Positions 15,047 through 23,280 of a stretch of 64,000 nucleotides of DNA are shown piece after piece. How positions within the stretch are numbered: the stretch's first letter is position 1; each line of letters begins with the position of its first letter. The translations under genes and the position numbers were made by a program. The stretch spans positions 4,898,001 through 4,962,000 of the forward strand of contig NZ_CP061008.1 in assembly GCF_014490035.1 (NCBI RefSeq), given 5' to 3'. The DNA is from Achromobacter xylosoxidans (GTDB lineage: Bacteria; Pseudomonadota; Gammaproteobacteria; Burkholderiales; Burkholderiaceae_B). The notes under the pieces are model-generated. The model searched no databases and was not told the origin of the DNA. It worked only from the letters and a program-made list of their open reading frames with translations.

Positions 15047-16297
15047 ATGTTCACACTGCTGTTCGTTGCCTTCCTGCTGACCGATATCGCCGTGCGCCTG
15101 TGGCTGGCTACGCGCCAGATCCGCCACGTCGCGCGCAACCGCGACCAGGTGCCGTCTGAATTCTCCCACCGTATCGGCTTGGCCAGCCATCAGCGCGCGG
15201 CGGATTACACGGTGGCGCGGGTCAAGCTGGGCATGCTGGAACGCACCTACGACGCCATCCTGCTGGTGTGCCTGACGCTGATGGGCGGGCTGCAGCTCAT
15301 CGACCTGATGGTGGCCCAGCTTACCAGCAACGACTTCCTGCGCCAGATGCTGCTGCTGGTCGTGGTGGCGCTGCTGCTGGGCCTGCTGGGCCTGCCTTTC
15401 ACGCTGTGGCGGCAGTTCAAGCTGGAAGCGCGCTTCGGCTTCAACCGCATGACGCCCGGCCTGTTCATCGCCGACGCCGTCAAGGGCCTGCTGGTCGCGG
15501 CGGTGCTGGGCCTGCCGCTGGCGGCCGCGGTGCTATGGCTGATGGGCAGCGCGGGCGCCTACTGGTGGGTGTGGGCCTGGGCGCTATGGACCGCGTTCAA
15601 CCTGGCGCTTCTGATCGTCTACCCGATGTTCATCGCTCCGCTCTTCAATAAATTCACGCCGCTATCCGATCCGGAACTGGCCGGCCGCATCCAGCGCCTG
15701 GCCCAGCGCTGCGGCTTCGCGCTCAACGGCCTGTTCGTGATGGACGGCTCGCGCCGCTCGGCCCACGGCAATGCCTATTTCACGGGTTTCGGCCGCTCGC
15801 GCCGCATCGTGTTCTTCGACACCCTGCTGGCGCGCCTGAACGGCGACGAGATCGAAGCCGTACTGGCGCATGAACTCGGTCACTTCGCCAAGCGCCACAT
15901 CATCAAGCGCATCGTCTTCAGCTTCGCCGCCGCGCTGGCGTTCTTCGCCATCCTGGGCTGGATCTCGCAACAGCCCTGGTTCTACGTGGGACTGGGCGTC
16001 ATGCCGCAACTGGGCGGGCGCAACGACGCCATGGCGCTGCTGCTGTTCTTCCTGGTCATCCCCGTCTTCACTTTCATGCTCACGCCCGTGGCCAGCTGGT
16101 ACTCGCGCCGCGACGAGTTCGAAGCGGACCGCTACGCGGCCGAACAGAGCTCGCCGGAACGCCTGGTGTCCGCGCTGGTCAAACTTTACGACGACAACGC
16201 CGCCACCTTGACTCCCGACCCCGTGCACTCCGCCTTCTACGACAGCCATCCCCCCGCCGCCGTGCGCATCCGCCACCTGACGGCGGCCGCTGCATGA
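15047..16297 (+). CDS. M48 family membrane metallopeptidase (Ste24/CAAX protease-like)
   Basis: Zinc endopeptidase of the inner membrane, similar to Ste24-type M48 proteases; bacterial members probably take part in membrane protein quality control. The 416 residues begin with a transmembrane helix (MFTLLFVAFLLTDIAV) and contain several more. The zinc site HELGH is in AVLAHELGHFAKRH near 283, and a third ligand region is DEFEADRYAAEQSS near 360. An earlier GTG at 15002 would enter the orn promoter hairpin, so the ATG at 15047 is preferred. Its end overlaps rsgA by four bases (ATGA). Confidence 0.88.
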   Translation: MFTLLFVAFLLTDIAVRLWLATRQIRHVARNRDQVPSEFSHRIGLASHQRAADYTVARVKLGMLERTYDAILLVCLTLMGGLQLIDLMVAQLTSNDFLRQMLLLVVVALLLGLLGLPFTLWRQFKLEARFGFNRMTPGLFIADAVKGLLVAAVLGLPLAAAVLWLMGSAGAYWWVWAWALWTAFNLALLIVYPMFIAPLFNKFTPLSDPELAGRIQRLAQRCGFALNGLFVMDGSRRSAHGNAYFTGFGRSRRIVFFDTLLARLNGDEIEAVLAHELGHFAKRHIIKRIVFSFAAALAFFAILGWISQQPWFYVGLGVMPQLGGRNDAMALLLFFLVIPVFTFMLTPVASWYSRRDEFEADRYAAEQSSPERLVSALVKLYDDNAATLTPDPVHSAFYDSHPPAAVRIRHLTAAAA

Positions 16298-17199
16298 CCG
16301 CGCCGTCCAACGAAGGCCGCATCATCGCCGCCCACGGGCGCCACTACACGGTGGAGCTCGCCGACGGCACGCTGCGCAAGTGCTTCCCGCGCGGCAAGAA
16401 GGCAGGCGCCGCCGTGGGCGACCGCGTGCGCATCACGCCCCAGGGCAAGGACGAAGGCGCCATCGACGCCATCCTGCCGCGGCGCAATCTGCTGTACCGC
16501 TCGGACGAAATGCGTTCCAAGCAGTTCGCCTCCAACGTCGACCAGTTGCTGATCGTCGTCGCCGTGCAGCCCACGTTTTCGGATGACCTGACCGGGCGCG
16601 CCCTGGCCGGCGCCTGGAGCGCGGACATCGCGCCCATCATCATCCTCAACAAGACCGACCTGTCCGACGAACTGCCGGCGGCGCGCGCGCGGCTGGCGCC
16701 GATTGCCGCGCTGGGTGTGGACGTGATCGAACTCAGCGCGCTGGAGCCCGAGAAAGTGCATACGCTGCTGGCGCCGCGCCTGGCCGGGCACACCAGCCTG
16801 CTGCTGGGCCAGAGCGGCATGGGCAAGTCCACGCTGCTCAACGCCCTGGTGCCGGACGCCGCCGCCCCCACCCGCGAACACTCCACGGCGCTGGACATGG
16901 GCAAGCACACCACCACCAGCACGCGGCTTTATCACCTGCCCGCTCCCGGCGGCGACCTGATCGACTCCCCGGGCTTCCAGGCCTTCGGCCTGCAGCACCT
17001 GAGCCGCGAGGACATCATCCGCGGCTTCCCGGAGTTCACCAAACCCATCGAACAGTGCCGTTTCTACAACTGCACCCACCGCCAGGAGCCTGGCTGCGGC
17101 GTGGTCGCGGCCCTGCAGGCGGGCGCGATCGACCCGGCGCGCTATGCCTTGTACCAGCGCATCCTGGAAGAGAACCTGGCGGGGCAACAACGCTACTAG
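16294..17199 (+). CDS. rsgA: Ribosome small subunit-dependent GTPase RsgA
   Basis: Circularly permuted GTPase that checks late 30S ribosome assembly. The 301 residues show an N-terminal OB domain, then the G motifs in permuted order: NKTD (G4, near 110), GQSGMGKSTLLNAL (G1, near 170) and DSPGF (G3, near 225), and a C-terminal zinc site from cysteines and histidine in CRFYNCTHRQEPGC. Translation is probably coupled to the M48 gene through the ATGA overlap. Confidence 0.95.
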   Translation: MTAPSNEGRIIAAHGRHYTVELADGTLRKCFPRGKKAGAAVGDRVRITPQGKDEGAIDAILPRRNLLYRSDEMRSKQFASNVDQLLIVVAVQPTFSDDLTGRALAGAWSADIAPIIILNKTDLSDELPAARARLAPIAALGVDVIELSALEPEKVHTLLAPRLAGHTSLLLGQSGMGKSTLLNALVPDAAAPTREHSTALDMGKHTTTSTRLYHLPAPGGDLIDSPGFQAFGLQHLSREDIIRGFPEFTKPIEQCRFYNCTHRQEPGCGVVAALQAGAIDPARYALYQRILEENLAGQQRY

Positions 17200-17259
17200 C
17201 GTCTTGCCCCCTCGGCACTTGCGCCGGTGCCCGACGCTGACGTCTCCGAACGGTCCCGC

Positions 17260-17294
17260 AATGAATACGGCCCCTGTATGGGGCCGTATTCATT
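17260..17294. terminator. Bidirectional terminator between rsgA and the NUDIX gene
   Basis: A perfect 15-bp inverted repeat, AATGAATACGGCCCC and its complement, with a TGTAT loop, lies between two convergent genes. There is no T-run, but strength and position suit a shared transcription end. Confidence 0.65.
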
Positions 17295-17339
17295 GGCGGC
17301 GCGAACCAGAAACCCGACAAGGCCGGCGCGCAACAAGGA

Positions 17340-18071
17340 TCAACGGGGCGTGAAGCCGTGGCGCAGCAGATGGTAGAGGTTGCGCAACATGCCGGCGGTC
17401 GCGCCCCAGATGAAATGCTTGCCGTAAGGCATGCCGTAGTACTGGCGCACCCGGCCGTCGTCCAGGCGGGCTTCGTACAGCCTGTGATTGGCGGGGTCCA
17501 TCAGGAAGGACAGCGGCACCTCGAACACTTCCGCCACCTCGAAGGCATCGGGGGCCAGGTCAAAGCCCGGACGCACCAGCGACACCACCGGAACGATGGA
17601 GAATCCCGTCGCCGTCAGATACGGCGGCATGCTGCCCAGCACTTCGACGTGGTTGGCGGGCAACCCGGTTTCTTCCTGCGCTTCACGCAAGGCCGCGGCC
17701 TCGGGCGTGGAATCGCTGGTTTCGATGCGCCCGCCCGGAAAGCTGATCTGGCCGGCATGGTCATGCAGGTGGGCGGCGCGCTGCGTCAGCATGATGTGGA
17801 CGCCGTTGTCGCGCGTCACCAGCGGAATCAGCACCGCCGCCGGCACGGGCACGCCTTCGCGGCCCGGATAGCGCAGGTCGGTGTCGCGCGACAGCTCCAG
17901 CGTCCAGGTGGACGGCTGGCTGAGCGTGCCCCGCAACGAATCCGGGGTCAACAGGCTGGCGGGCACGGCCGGCAAGGACGCGTTGGCGACCACCCAGGGT
18001 TGCGTCGCCGGATCGAAGCCGGGACGCGCCAGCGGCCGCCGGGGCCGCGGAGAAGACGAGGAATCAGACAT
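17340..18071 (-). CDS. NUDIX hydrolase, probable CoA pyrophosphatase
   Basis: Hydrolyses coenzyme A or related nucleoside diphosphates to keep the CoA pool clean. The 243 residues have the Nudix box GGRIETSDSTPEAAALREAQ-EETGL near 110-135, preceded by HAGQISFPGG, which is typical of the CoA-specific (NudL-like) group. The ATG at 18071 is used; the frame is open a little further, into the rplS terminator, but only with a TTG start. It lies downstream of rplS, separated by that terminator. Confidence 0.88.
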   Translation of the reverse strand: MSDSSSSPRPRRPLARPGFDPATQPWVVANASLPAVPASLLTPDSLRGTLSQPSTWTLELSRDTDLRYPGREGVPVPAAVLIPLVTRDNGVHIMLTQRAAHLHDHAGQISFPGGRIETSDSTPEAAALREAQEETGLPANHVEVLGSMPPYLTATGFSIVPVVSLVRPGFDLAPDAFEVAEVFEVPLSFLMDPANHRLYEARLDDGRVRQYYGMPYGKHFIWGATAGMLRNLYHLLRHGFTPR

Positions 18072-18099
18072 ACGGCTCTGCAAAAGGCTCTGCAAAAAG

Positions 18100-18127
18100 A
18101 AAAAGGCACCCTCGCAGGTGCCTTTTT
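18100..18127 (-). terminator. Rho-independent terminator of rplS
   Basis: AAAAGGCACC and GGTGCCTTTT form a 10-bp stem with a CTCGCA loop and end in T on either strand. It stands 80 bases beyond the rplS stop codon. Confidence 0.85.
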
Positions 18128-18206
18128 AACCCGGAAACCCGTGCCGAACGAAAACGCTGGATGGCGTGAGCGTCCGACACTGGTAGGGCCGTGTGCCGAT
18201 AAGCGA

Positions 18207-18587
18207 TCAAGCCGCCGAGGCTTGCTTGCTGACCAGCTTTTCCTTGATACGCGCCGACTTGCCCGAGCGGTTGCGCAGGTAGTACAGCTTGGCGCGGCGC
18301 ACGTCGCCGCGGCGCTTGACTTCGATGCCGGCGATTTGCGGCGAGTACAGCTGGAACGTACGTTCCACGGCTTCACCCGACGAAATCTTGCGCACGGTGA
18401 ACGCGGAGTTCAGGCCGCGGTTGCGCTTGGCGATCACGACGCCTTCGAAAGCCTGCACGCGCTTGCGGGTGCCTTCAACGACGTTCACGCTCACGATGAC
18501 GGTGTCACCAGGAGCAAATTCAGGCTTGGCTTGACCGCCGGTCAGGCGGGCAATTTCTTCCTGTTCCAGGATAGCGATAAGGTTCAT
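18207..18587 (-). CDS. rplS: 50S ribosomal protein L19
   Basis: Structural protein of the large ribosomal subunit at the interface with 30S. The 126 residues carry the L19 signature [20 protein letters not shown] near 25-45, [18 protein letters not shown] and [22 protein letters not shown] good AGGAG stands in front of the ATG. In most proteobacteria rplS closes the rpsP-rimM-trmD-rplS operon, but here the upstream neighbour is a divergent transporter gene 294 bases away, so rplS must have its own promoter in that gap. Confidence 0.97.
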   Translation of the reverse strand: MNLIAILEQEEIARLTGGQAKPEFAPGDTVIVSVNVVEGTRKRVQAFEGVVIAKRNRGLNSAFTVRKISSGEAVERTFQLYSPQIAGIEVKRRGDVRRAKLYYLRNRSGKSARIKEKLVSKQASAA

Positions 18588-18881
18588 GAGAACTCCTAGA
18601 TCATCATGTCTTTGCGGACTAAAACTTTTGCCGTTCGATGTTGTTCACGCGATTTCTGCAGGACTGCGCAGTATGCAGCCCACATCCGTCGCGTGTTGCA
18701 CGGGCCATGGCGGTAAGGCCAGCCCCCGTTGCATGTGCCGCAAGCAGAGGATGAGATTTGGCAAACCAATGATTCTACACCAAAAATCGCTCCAGGCATC
18801 AGGTAACATGGCCCCGGTTCTCGCGGTTTGGAGTACCCTTCCGTCTTCTGTAACAAACACGTCATCTGACGCTGTTCCCTC

Positions 18882-19754
18882 ATGTCGTATTCGTCCCTGA
18901 TATTGGTCGTCCTGGCGGCAATGGCCCACGCCACGTGGAATCTGCTCGCCAAGCGCGCGGCCATGGTGGGCGCTCCCTTTGTCTTCGCCTATGGCCTGTG
19001 CGCTTCCGTGCTGTATGCGCCCTGGGTCATCTGGGTGCTGATGCATGACGGCATGACCTGGACCTGGCCCGTGGTCGGCGCCATCCTGACTTCCAGCCTG
19101 TTGCATCTGGGCTACAGCCTGTGCCTGCAGCGCGGCTATCAGGTAGCCGACCTGTCGGTCGTCTACCCCATCGCCCGAGGTACCGGCCCGCTGCTGTCCA
19201 CTACCGGCGCCTTTTTGCTGCTGGGCGAACCCGCCACCAGCACCGGCATCATCGGCATGCTTTGCGTGGTGGGCGGCGTGCTGCTGATCGCGACCCAGGG
19301 CCGCCTGGCCATTTTCAAGCAGGCCCAGGCCTGGGTCGGCGTGCGCTGGGGCGTGGTGATCGGCCTGTTCATCGCGGCCTATACCGTCGTCGACGCCTAT
19401 GGCGTGAAAGTGTTGTTGATCAGCCCGGTGCTGTTCGACTGGTTTACTTGCGTGACCCGCACGACCATGATGGCCCCCCACATGCTGCGCCGCCGCCCCC
19501 AGGCCTGGGAGGCCATGCGCGGGCACTGGCATCTGGCGTTGGCCGTGGGCCTGCTGTCGCCGTTGGGCTACATCCTGGTGCTGTATGCGCTGCGCAACGG
19601 CGCGCCGCTGAGCCTGGTCGCCCCTGCCCGGGAAATGTCGATGATGCTCGGCACCTTGGCCGGCATGTTCCTGCTGCGCGAAAAAGTCGGACCGGGCCGG
19701 CTGGCGGGTTGTATGGCCATCCTCGCGGGTGTCATTCTGCTCGGTTCAAGCTGA
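18882..19754 (+). CDS. EamA/DMT family transporter
   Basis: Inner-membrane drug/metabolite transporter of 290 residues with about ten hydrophobic segments in two EamA repeats (residues roughly 5-140 and 155-285). Recognisable are AHATWNLLAKRA at the start of repeat one, YPIARGTGPLLS near 95 and SLVAPAREMSMMLGTLAGMFLLREK near 245. Substrate is unknown; relatives export amino acids or similar metabolites. It diverges from rplS and converges with a small membrane protein gene. Confidence 0.85.
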   Translation: MSYSSLILVVLAAMAHATWNLLAKRAAMVGAPFVFAYGLCASVLYAPWVIWVLMHDGMTWTWPVVGAILTSSLLHLGYSLCLQRGYQVADLSVVYPIARGTGPLLSTTGAFLLLGEPATSTGIIGMLCVVGGVLLIATQGRLAIFKQAQAWVGVRWGVVIGLFIAAYTVVDAYGVKVLLISPVLFDWFTCVTRTTMMAPHMLRRRPQAWEAMRGHWHLALAVGLLSPLGYILVLYALRNGAPLSLVAPAREMSMMLGTLAGMFLLREKVGPGRLAGCMAILAGVILLGSS

Positions 19755-19846
19755 CGAGCACCGCTCCTGGCCACTGCGGCTGGCGGGGCTGGCGCGTACC
19801 TACCGCTTACGCCCGGCCTGCCGGCTACCGCCGGGCATAGGGCCGC

Positions 19847-20308
19847 TCAGAATCCGGCGGCCGCGCCCAGCCACATCAGGCCGGGGATGATCGCCCCCCA
19901 GGCCAGCACCATTACCACATCGATCACCATGGCCTTCATGGTCACCTGCGCCGTTACGGGTTCCACCGTGGCGTTGCCCAGGCTGCGCTCGCGCGCGGCG
20001 GCAGGCGCGGCGGCAACCGCGGCCTCGACCGGCGCGACCGGCGCTGCGGGCGCGGACATCGGCGCGGCGACTGCCGGACCAGCCAGCGCCCCGGCTTCGG
20101 CGGGCGCGGGCGGGAACGGCCAGCGAGCCGGGGCGGAACCGGGCCGCGTGCGGCGGCGCGGTTCGACATCGGCTGCGGATGTATTCCAGGGCAGCGCCAT
20201 GCCGGCGACCCTGGCGCACCAGGCGCGGGCGCGGTTCGTGCCGCGGCGCAGCGGGTTCAGGGTGACGACGAGTTCATCCGACAAGACGGAAATATCAGCG
20301 GTGTTCAT
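19847..20308 (-). CDS. Hypothetical Ala/Pro-rich protein with one C-terminal membrane helix
   Basis: I do not recognise the family. The 153-residue protein starts MNTADISVLSDELVVTLNP, has a basic region (RRGTNRARAWCARVAG), a long low-complexity Ala/Pro linker (about residues 55-110) and a C-terminal hydrophobic stretch AMVIDVVMVLAWGAIIPGLM. This suggests a tail-anchored inner-membrane protein with a flexible linker. The ATG at 20308 has an AGGAG six bases upstream, almost the same leader as rplS. It follows the radical SAM gene by 73 bases on the same strand and might share its SOS-type promoter. Confidence 0.65.
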   Translation of the reverse strand: MNTADISVLSDELVVTLNPLRRGTNRARAWCARVAGMALPWNTSAADVEPRRRTRPGSAPARWPFPPAPAEAGALAGPAVAAPMSAPAAPVAPVEAAVAAAPAAARERSLGNATVEPVTAQVTMKAMVIDVVMVLAWGAIIPGLMWLGAAAGF

Positions 20309-20381
20309 GGGAACTCCTAGGAAAGACGGTCCAGCGCCAGGGCATAGCCCCCCGGCAGGCATGCGCGGCGGCAGCCGGCGG

Positions 20382-21728
20382 TCAATCGAACAATGACAAC
20401 TGGCCTGCGGCCATGGCTTGCAACTGGCGCGCTACGCGCCCGTGCGCGCCGCCGGCTGCGGGCGATACGGCGGGAAAAGGGACCCCTGAAGACGCTTGCG
20501 CGCCAGCCGGGGATAGGAAATCGGCAGCCTTCGCCGCGGCGGCGGCGGGAGGCAGGAAACGGTCGCAGTCCAGCGCCAGGCGATGACGGTTCAAGCCCAG
20601 CTTGCGCGTGGCGATGGTGAAGCGCTGGCGCAGCAGATCGGCCCAGACGCCGGTCCCGCGCATGCGCGACCCGAAATTGGGATCGTTGCGGCGGCCGTTG
20701 CGCAGGTCTTCGATGCGATGCAGGACGCGCTGGGCGCGGTCCGGGAAATGGGCATTGAGCCAGTCCTCGAACAGGGTCTTGACCTCCCAGGGCAGACGCA
20801 GGACGGTGTAGCTGGCATAGTGCGCGCCGGCAGCCTTGGACTCCTGGAGGATGTGCTCCATGGACTCGTCGTTGATGAACGGGATGATGGGCGCCACCAG
20901 CACGCCCACCGGCACGCCGGCGTCGGTCAGGCTGCGTACCGCTTCCAGCCGGCGCCACGGTGCGGCGGCGCGCGGTTCCAGCGTGCGGGCCATGCCGGCG
21001 TCCAGCGTGGTGATGCTCATGTACACCACCACCAGCTTCTGCTCGGCCAGGGCGGCCAGCAGGTCCAGGTCGCGGGCGACCAGCGCGTTCTTGGTGACGA
21101 TGGTGAGCGGATGGCGGGTTTCCAGCATCAGTTCCAGCAGGCCGCGGGTAAGCCGCCATTCGCGTTCGATGGGCTGGTAGGCGTCGGTGGCGGAACCGAT
21201 GTTGATGGGAGACGGCTTGTAGCCTGGCCGCGCGAGTTCGGCGCGCAGGGCCTCTACCGCATTGGCCTTGGCCACCAGCCGGGTTTCGAAGTCCAGCCCG
21301 GGCGACAGGCCCAGGTAGGAATGGGTGGGCCGGGCGTAACAATAGACGCAGCCATGCTCGCAGCCGCGGTACGGATTTACCGCCACGTCGAAGGGAATGT
21401 CGGGCGAATCGTTGCGCGACAGCATCTTGCGCGCTTCTTCGGCGGTGACCGTGGTCTTGGGAGCGGGCGGCGCAATGCGCGCATCCGGCACGATGGGAAT
21501 GACGCGGGCGGCTTGCTCGCCGGCGGCAGCTTCGGGGAAATTATCGGGGACGGAGTCTACGAAGTCGGCGGGCAGACCGGAGGAAGACCAGCCGTCGTCG
21601 ACCTGCACGCGGTCATCGCGCTGAAAGCGATGCCGAACATTAGTAACCGCACCCCGACCGCGCAAGGCGGCGGGGGCGGCAGCCGGGGACCCAGAACCGG
21701 CGGGAAAAGAATGATCGGTGCGTGCCAT
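20382..21728 (-). CDS. Radical SAM protein of the PA0069 / spore photolyase-like family
   Basis: A 448-residue radical S-adenosylmethionine protein. The Fe-S cluster motif CxxxCxYC is in GCEHGCVYCYARPTHSY near 118, preceded by VNPYRGCEHG; the rest of the TIM-barrel follows with NIGSATDAYQPIE near 160 and VVYMSITTLDAGMARTLEPR near 220. The family resembles spore photoproduct lyase in outline but its substrate is unknown. The start at 21728 lies only about one base downstream of the expected transcription start, so a leaderless message is possible. A LexA box overlaps the promoter, pointing to a role after DNA damage. Confidence 0.85.
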   Translation of the reverse strand: MARTDHSFPAGSGSPAAAPAALRGRGAVTNVRHRFQRDDRVQVDDGWSSSGLPADFVDSVPDNFPEAAAGEQAARVIPIVPDARIAPPAPKTTVTAEEARKMLSRNDSPDIPFDVAVNPYRGCEHGCVYCYARPTHSYLGLSPGLDFETRLVAKANAVEALRAELARPGYKPSPINIGSATDAYQPIEREWRLTRGLLELMLETRHPLTIVTKNALVARDLDLLAALAEQKLVVVYMSITTLDAGMARTLEPRAAAPWRRLEAVRSLTDAGVPVGVLVAPIIPFINDESMEHILQESKAAGAHYASYTVLRLPWEVKTLFEDWLNAHFPDRAQRVLHRIEDLRNGRRNDPNFGSRMRGTGVWADLLRQRFTIATRKLGLNRHRLALDCDRFLPPAAAAAKAADFLSPAGAQASSGVPFPAVSPAAGGAHGRVARQLQAMAAGQLSLFD

Positions 21729-21734
21729 GAAAAC

Positions 21735-21754
21735 TACTGTACAAAAACACAGTG
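21735..21754. promoter_or_regulatory. LexA (SOS) box
   Basis: TACTGTACAAAAACACAGTG contains CTGT-N8-ACAG, the invariant frame of proteobacterial LexA boxes, and matches the E. coli 20-mer at 14 or so positions. It covers the -10 box and spacer of the radical SAM promoter, an ideal place for repression. Confidence 0.8.
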
Positions 21755-21764
21755 GTTTTGACAA
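21736..21764 (-). promoter_or_regulatory. Sigma-70 promoter of the radical SAM gene
   Basis: On the minus strand TTGTCA (21759-21764) and TACAGT (21736-21741) are separated by 17 bases. The predicted start of transcription is at or next to the ATG at 21728. Confidence 0.65.
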
Positions 21765-21884
21765 GCACCAAAAGCCTTTTCGTAAGACAGCCCCACTTTA
21801 CCGCAAGACGCCGGCGCCGTCCGGACAAATCGTTTTCATCAGGCGAGATCGCCCGGAAACCCGCACCAATACTGGATCTAGCAG

Positions 21885-21926
21885 AAAAACAACAGGTTCT
21901 GCGGGGGCTGGAGGCCCGTTGTTTTC
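21885..21926 (-). terminator. Probable terminator of the sulfate operon (after cysN)
   Basis: On the minus strand AAAACAACGGG pairs with CCTGTTGTTTT (one G-U pair) around an 18-base loop, with a further T-rich tail. It starts 15 bases after the cysN stop. Confidence 0.55.
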
Positions 21927-21940
21927 CGGCCTCTTGCGGA

Positions 21941-23239
21941 TTAGCGCAACATACCTGCCGCAGCGGTCTGATGCGTGGCTTCGTCGATCAGAATGAATGC
22001 GCCGGTCGCGGGCACATCGGCATAGCGATCGACCGCCAGCGACTCGCGCGTGGTGAGCGTGACGCGTCCGATATCGTTCATGCGCAGCGTGCCCTCGGTG
22101 TTCTCCACTTCCTGCAGTTCGTGGATGTCGCGATGCGACAGCACCGCGCGTATCTTCGCCGAGGTCAGGCGCGTGCCCGACTTCAGCAGATACTTGCGTG
22201 CGGGATTCAAGGCCTGCGCATCGAGCCAGCACAGCTCGGCTTCGAATTCGCGCGCGACCTGCGCCGGCGCCGACGCATGCACGATCACATCGCCGCGCGA
22301 CACGTCCACGTCGCGGTCCAGCACCAGCGTGATCGAGTCGCCCGCCACCGCTTCATCCAGCGCGCGGTCGAAGGCGCGCACTTCGCTCACGACTGCCGTC
22401 ACGCCCGAGGGTTGCACCGTGATCTCGTCGCCCGGCCGCAGCACGCCGCTTGCGACGCGGCCGGCATAGCCGCGGAAGTCATCCTTGCGGCTGCCGTCAT
22501 GGCGTGCCACCCATTGCACCGGAAAGCGCAACGGCAAGGCGCGGCCATCGCTTGCCAGGTCCAGCGACTCCAGCAAGGCCAGCAAGGGCTGTCCTTCGTA
22601 CCAGGGCGTTTGCGGCGACAGCGTGACGACGTTGTCGCCGTTGAGCGCCGACAGCGGCAGCGCGTCGAAGTGCTCGATGCCCAGCTTGCCCGCCAGGTCG
22701 GCGTAGGCGTCGCGGATGCGCTCGAACACCGTGCGGTCCCAGTCCACCAGGTCCATCTTGTTGACCGCCACCACGATGTGACGGATGCCCAAGAGGCGCG
22801 CGATGGTGCTGTGGCGCTTGGTCTGCGGCAACAGCACGCCGTCGGCCGCGCGGGTGGCGTCGATCAGGATGACGGCCACGTCAGCGGTCGACGCGCCCGT
22901 GACCATGTTGCGCGTGTACTGCTCGTGGCCCGGCGCGTCGGCGATGATGAACTTGCGCGCGGGCGTCGAGAAATAGCGGTAGGCCACGTCGATGGTGATG
23001 CCCTGCTCGCGCTCGGCCTCCAGGCCGTCGGTCAGCAGCGAAAAGTCGATGCCGTCGCCCGCCACGCGCTTGTGCTTGGCGCGCGAGATCGCGTCCAGCT
23101 GATCGGCGAACACGCCTTTGCTGTCGTACAGCAGGCGGCCGATCAGCGTCGATTTGCCGTCGTCCACCGAGCCTGCGGTAATCAGGCGCAGCACGCCCGT
23201 GTCGGCGCCGGAAAGAAAAGAATCGTTGAGTGCGTTCAT
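21941..23239 (-). CDS. cysN: Sulfate adenylyltransferase large subunit CysN
   Basis: GTPase subunit of ATP sulfurylase, which with CysD makes adenylylsulfate (APS) from sulfate and ATP. The 432 residues have G1 GSVDDGKSTLIGRLL near 22, G3 DAPGHEQYTRNM near 97, G4 NKMD near 150 and two EF-Tu-like beta domains behind. No APS kinase (CysC) domain is fused to the end. It is the last gene of the sulfate operon, 41 bases after cysD. Confidence 0.95.
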   Translation of the reverse strand: MNALNDSFLSGADTGVLRLITAGSVDDGKSTLIGRLLYDSKGVFADQLDAISRAKHKRVAGDGIDFSLLTDGLEAEREQGITIDVAYRYFSTPARKFIIADAPGHEQYTRNMVTGASTADVAVILIDATRAADGVLLPQTKRHSTIARLLGIRHIVVAVNKMDLVDWDRTVFERIRDAYADLAGKLGIEHFDALPLSALNGDNVVTLSPQTPWYEGQPLLALLESLDLASDGRALPLRFPVQWVARHDGSRKDDFRGYAGRVASGVLRPGDEITVQPSGVTAVVSEVRAFDRALDEAVAGDSITLVLDRDVDVSRGDVIVHASAPAQVAREFEAELCWLDAQALNPARKYLLKSGTRLTSAKIRAVLSHRDIHELQEVENTEGTLRMNDIGRVTLTTRESLAVDRYADVPATGAFILIDEATHQTAAAGMLR

Positions 23240-23280
23240 GTGCGTTCCTGGTCGCCGGCGAATGCCGGCGTGTCATGCGA

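Noticed and set aside
18596..18964. Open frame upstream of rplS as a possible small gene
   Set aside because: It overlaps the EamA gene start, is Cys/Arg-rich without a pattern, and lacks a ribosome site; the gap more likely holds the rplS promoter and leader.
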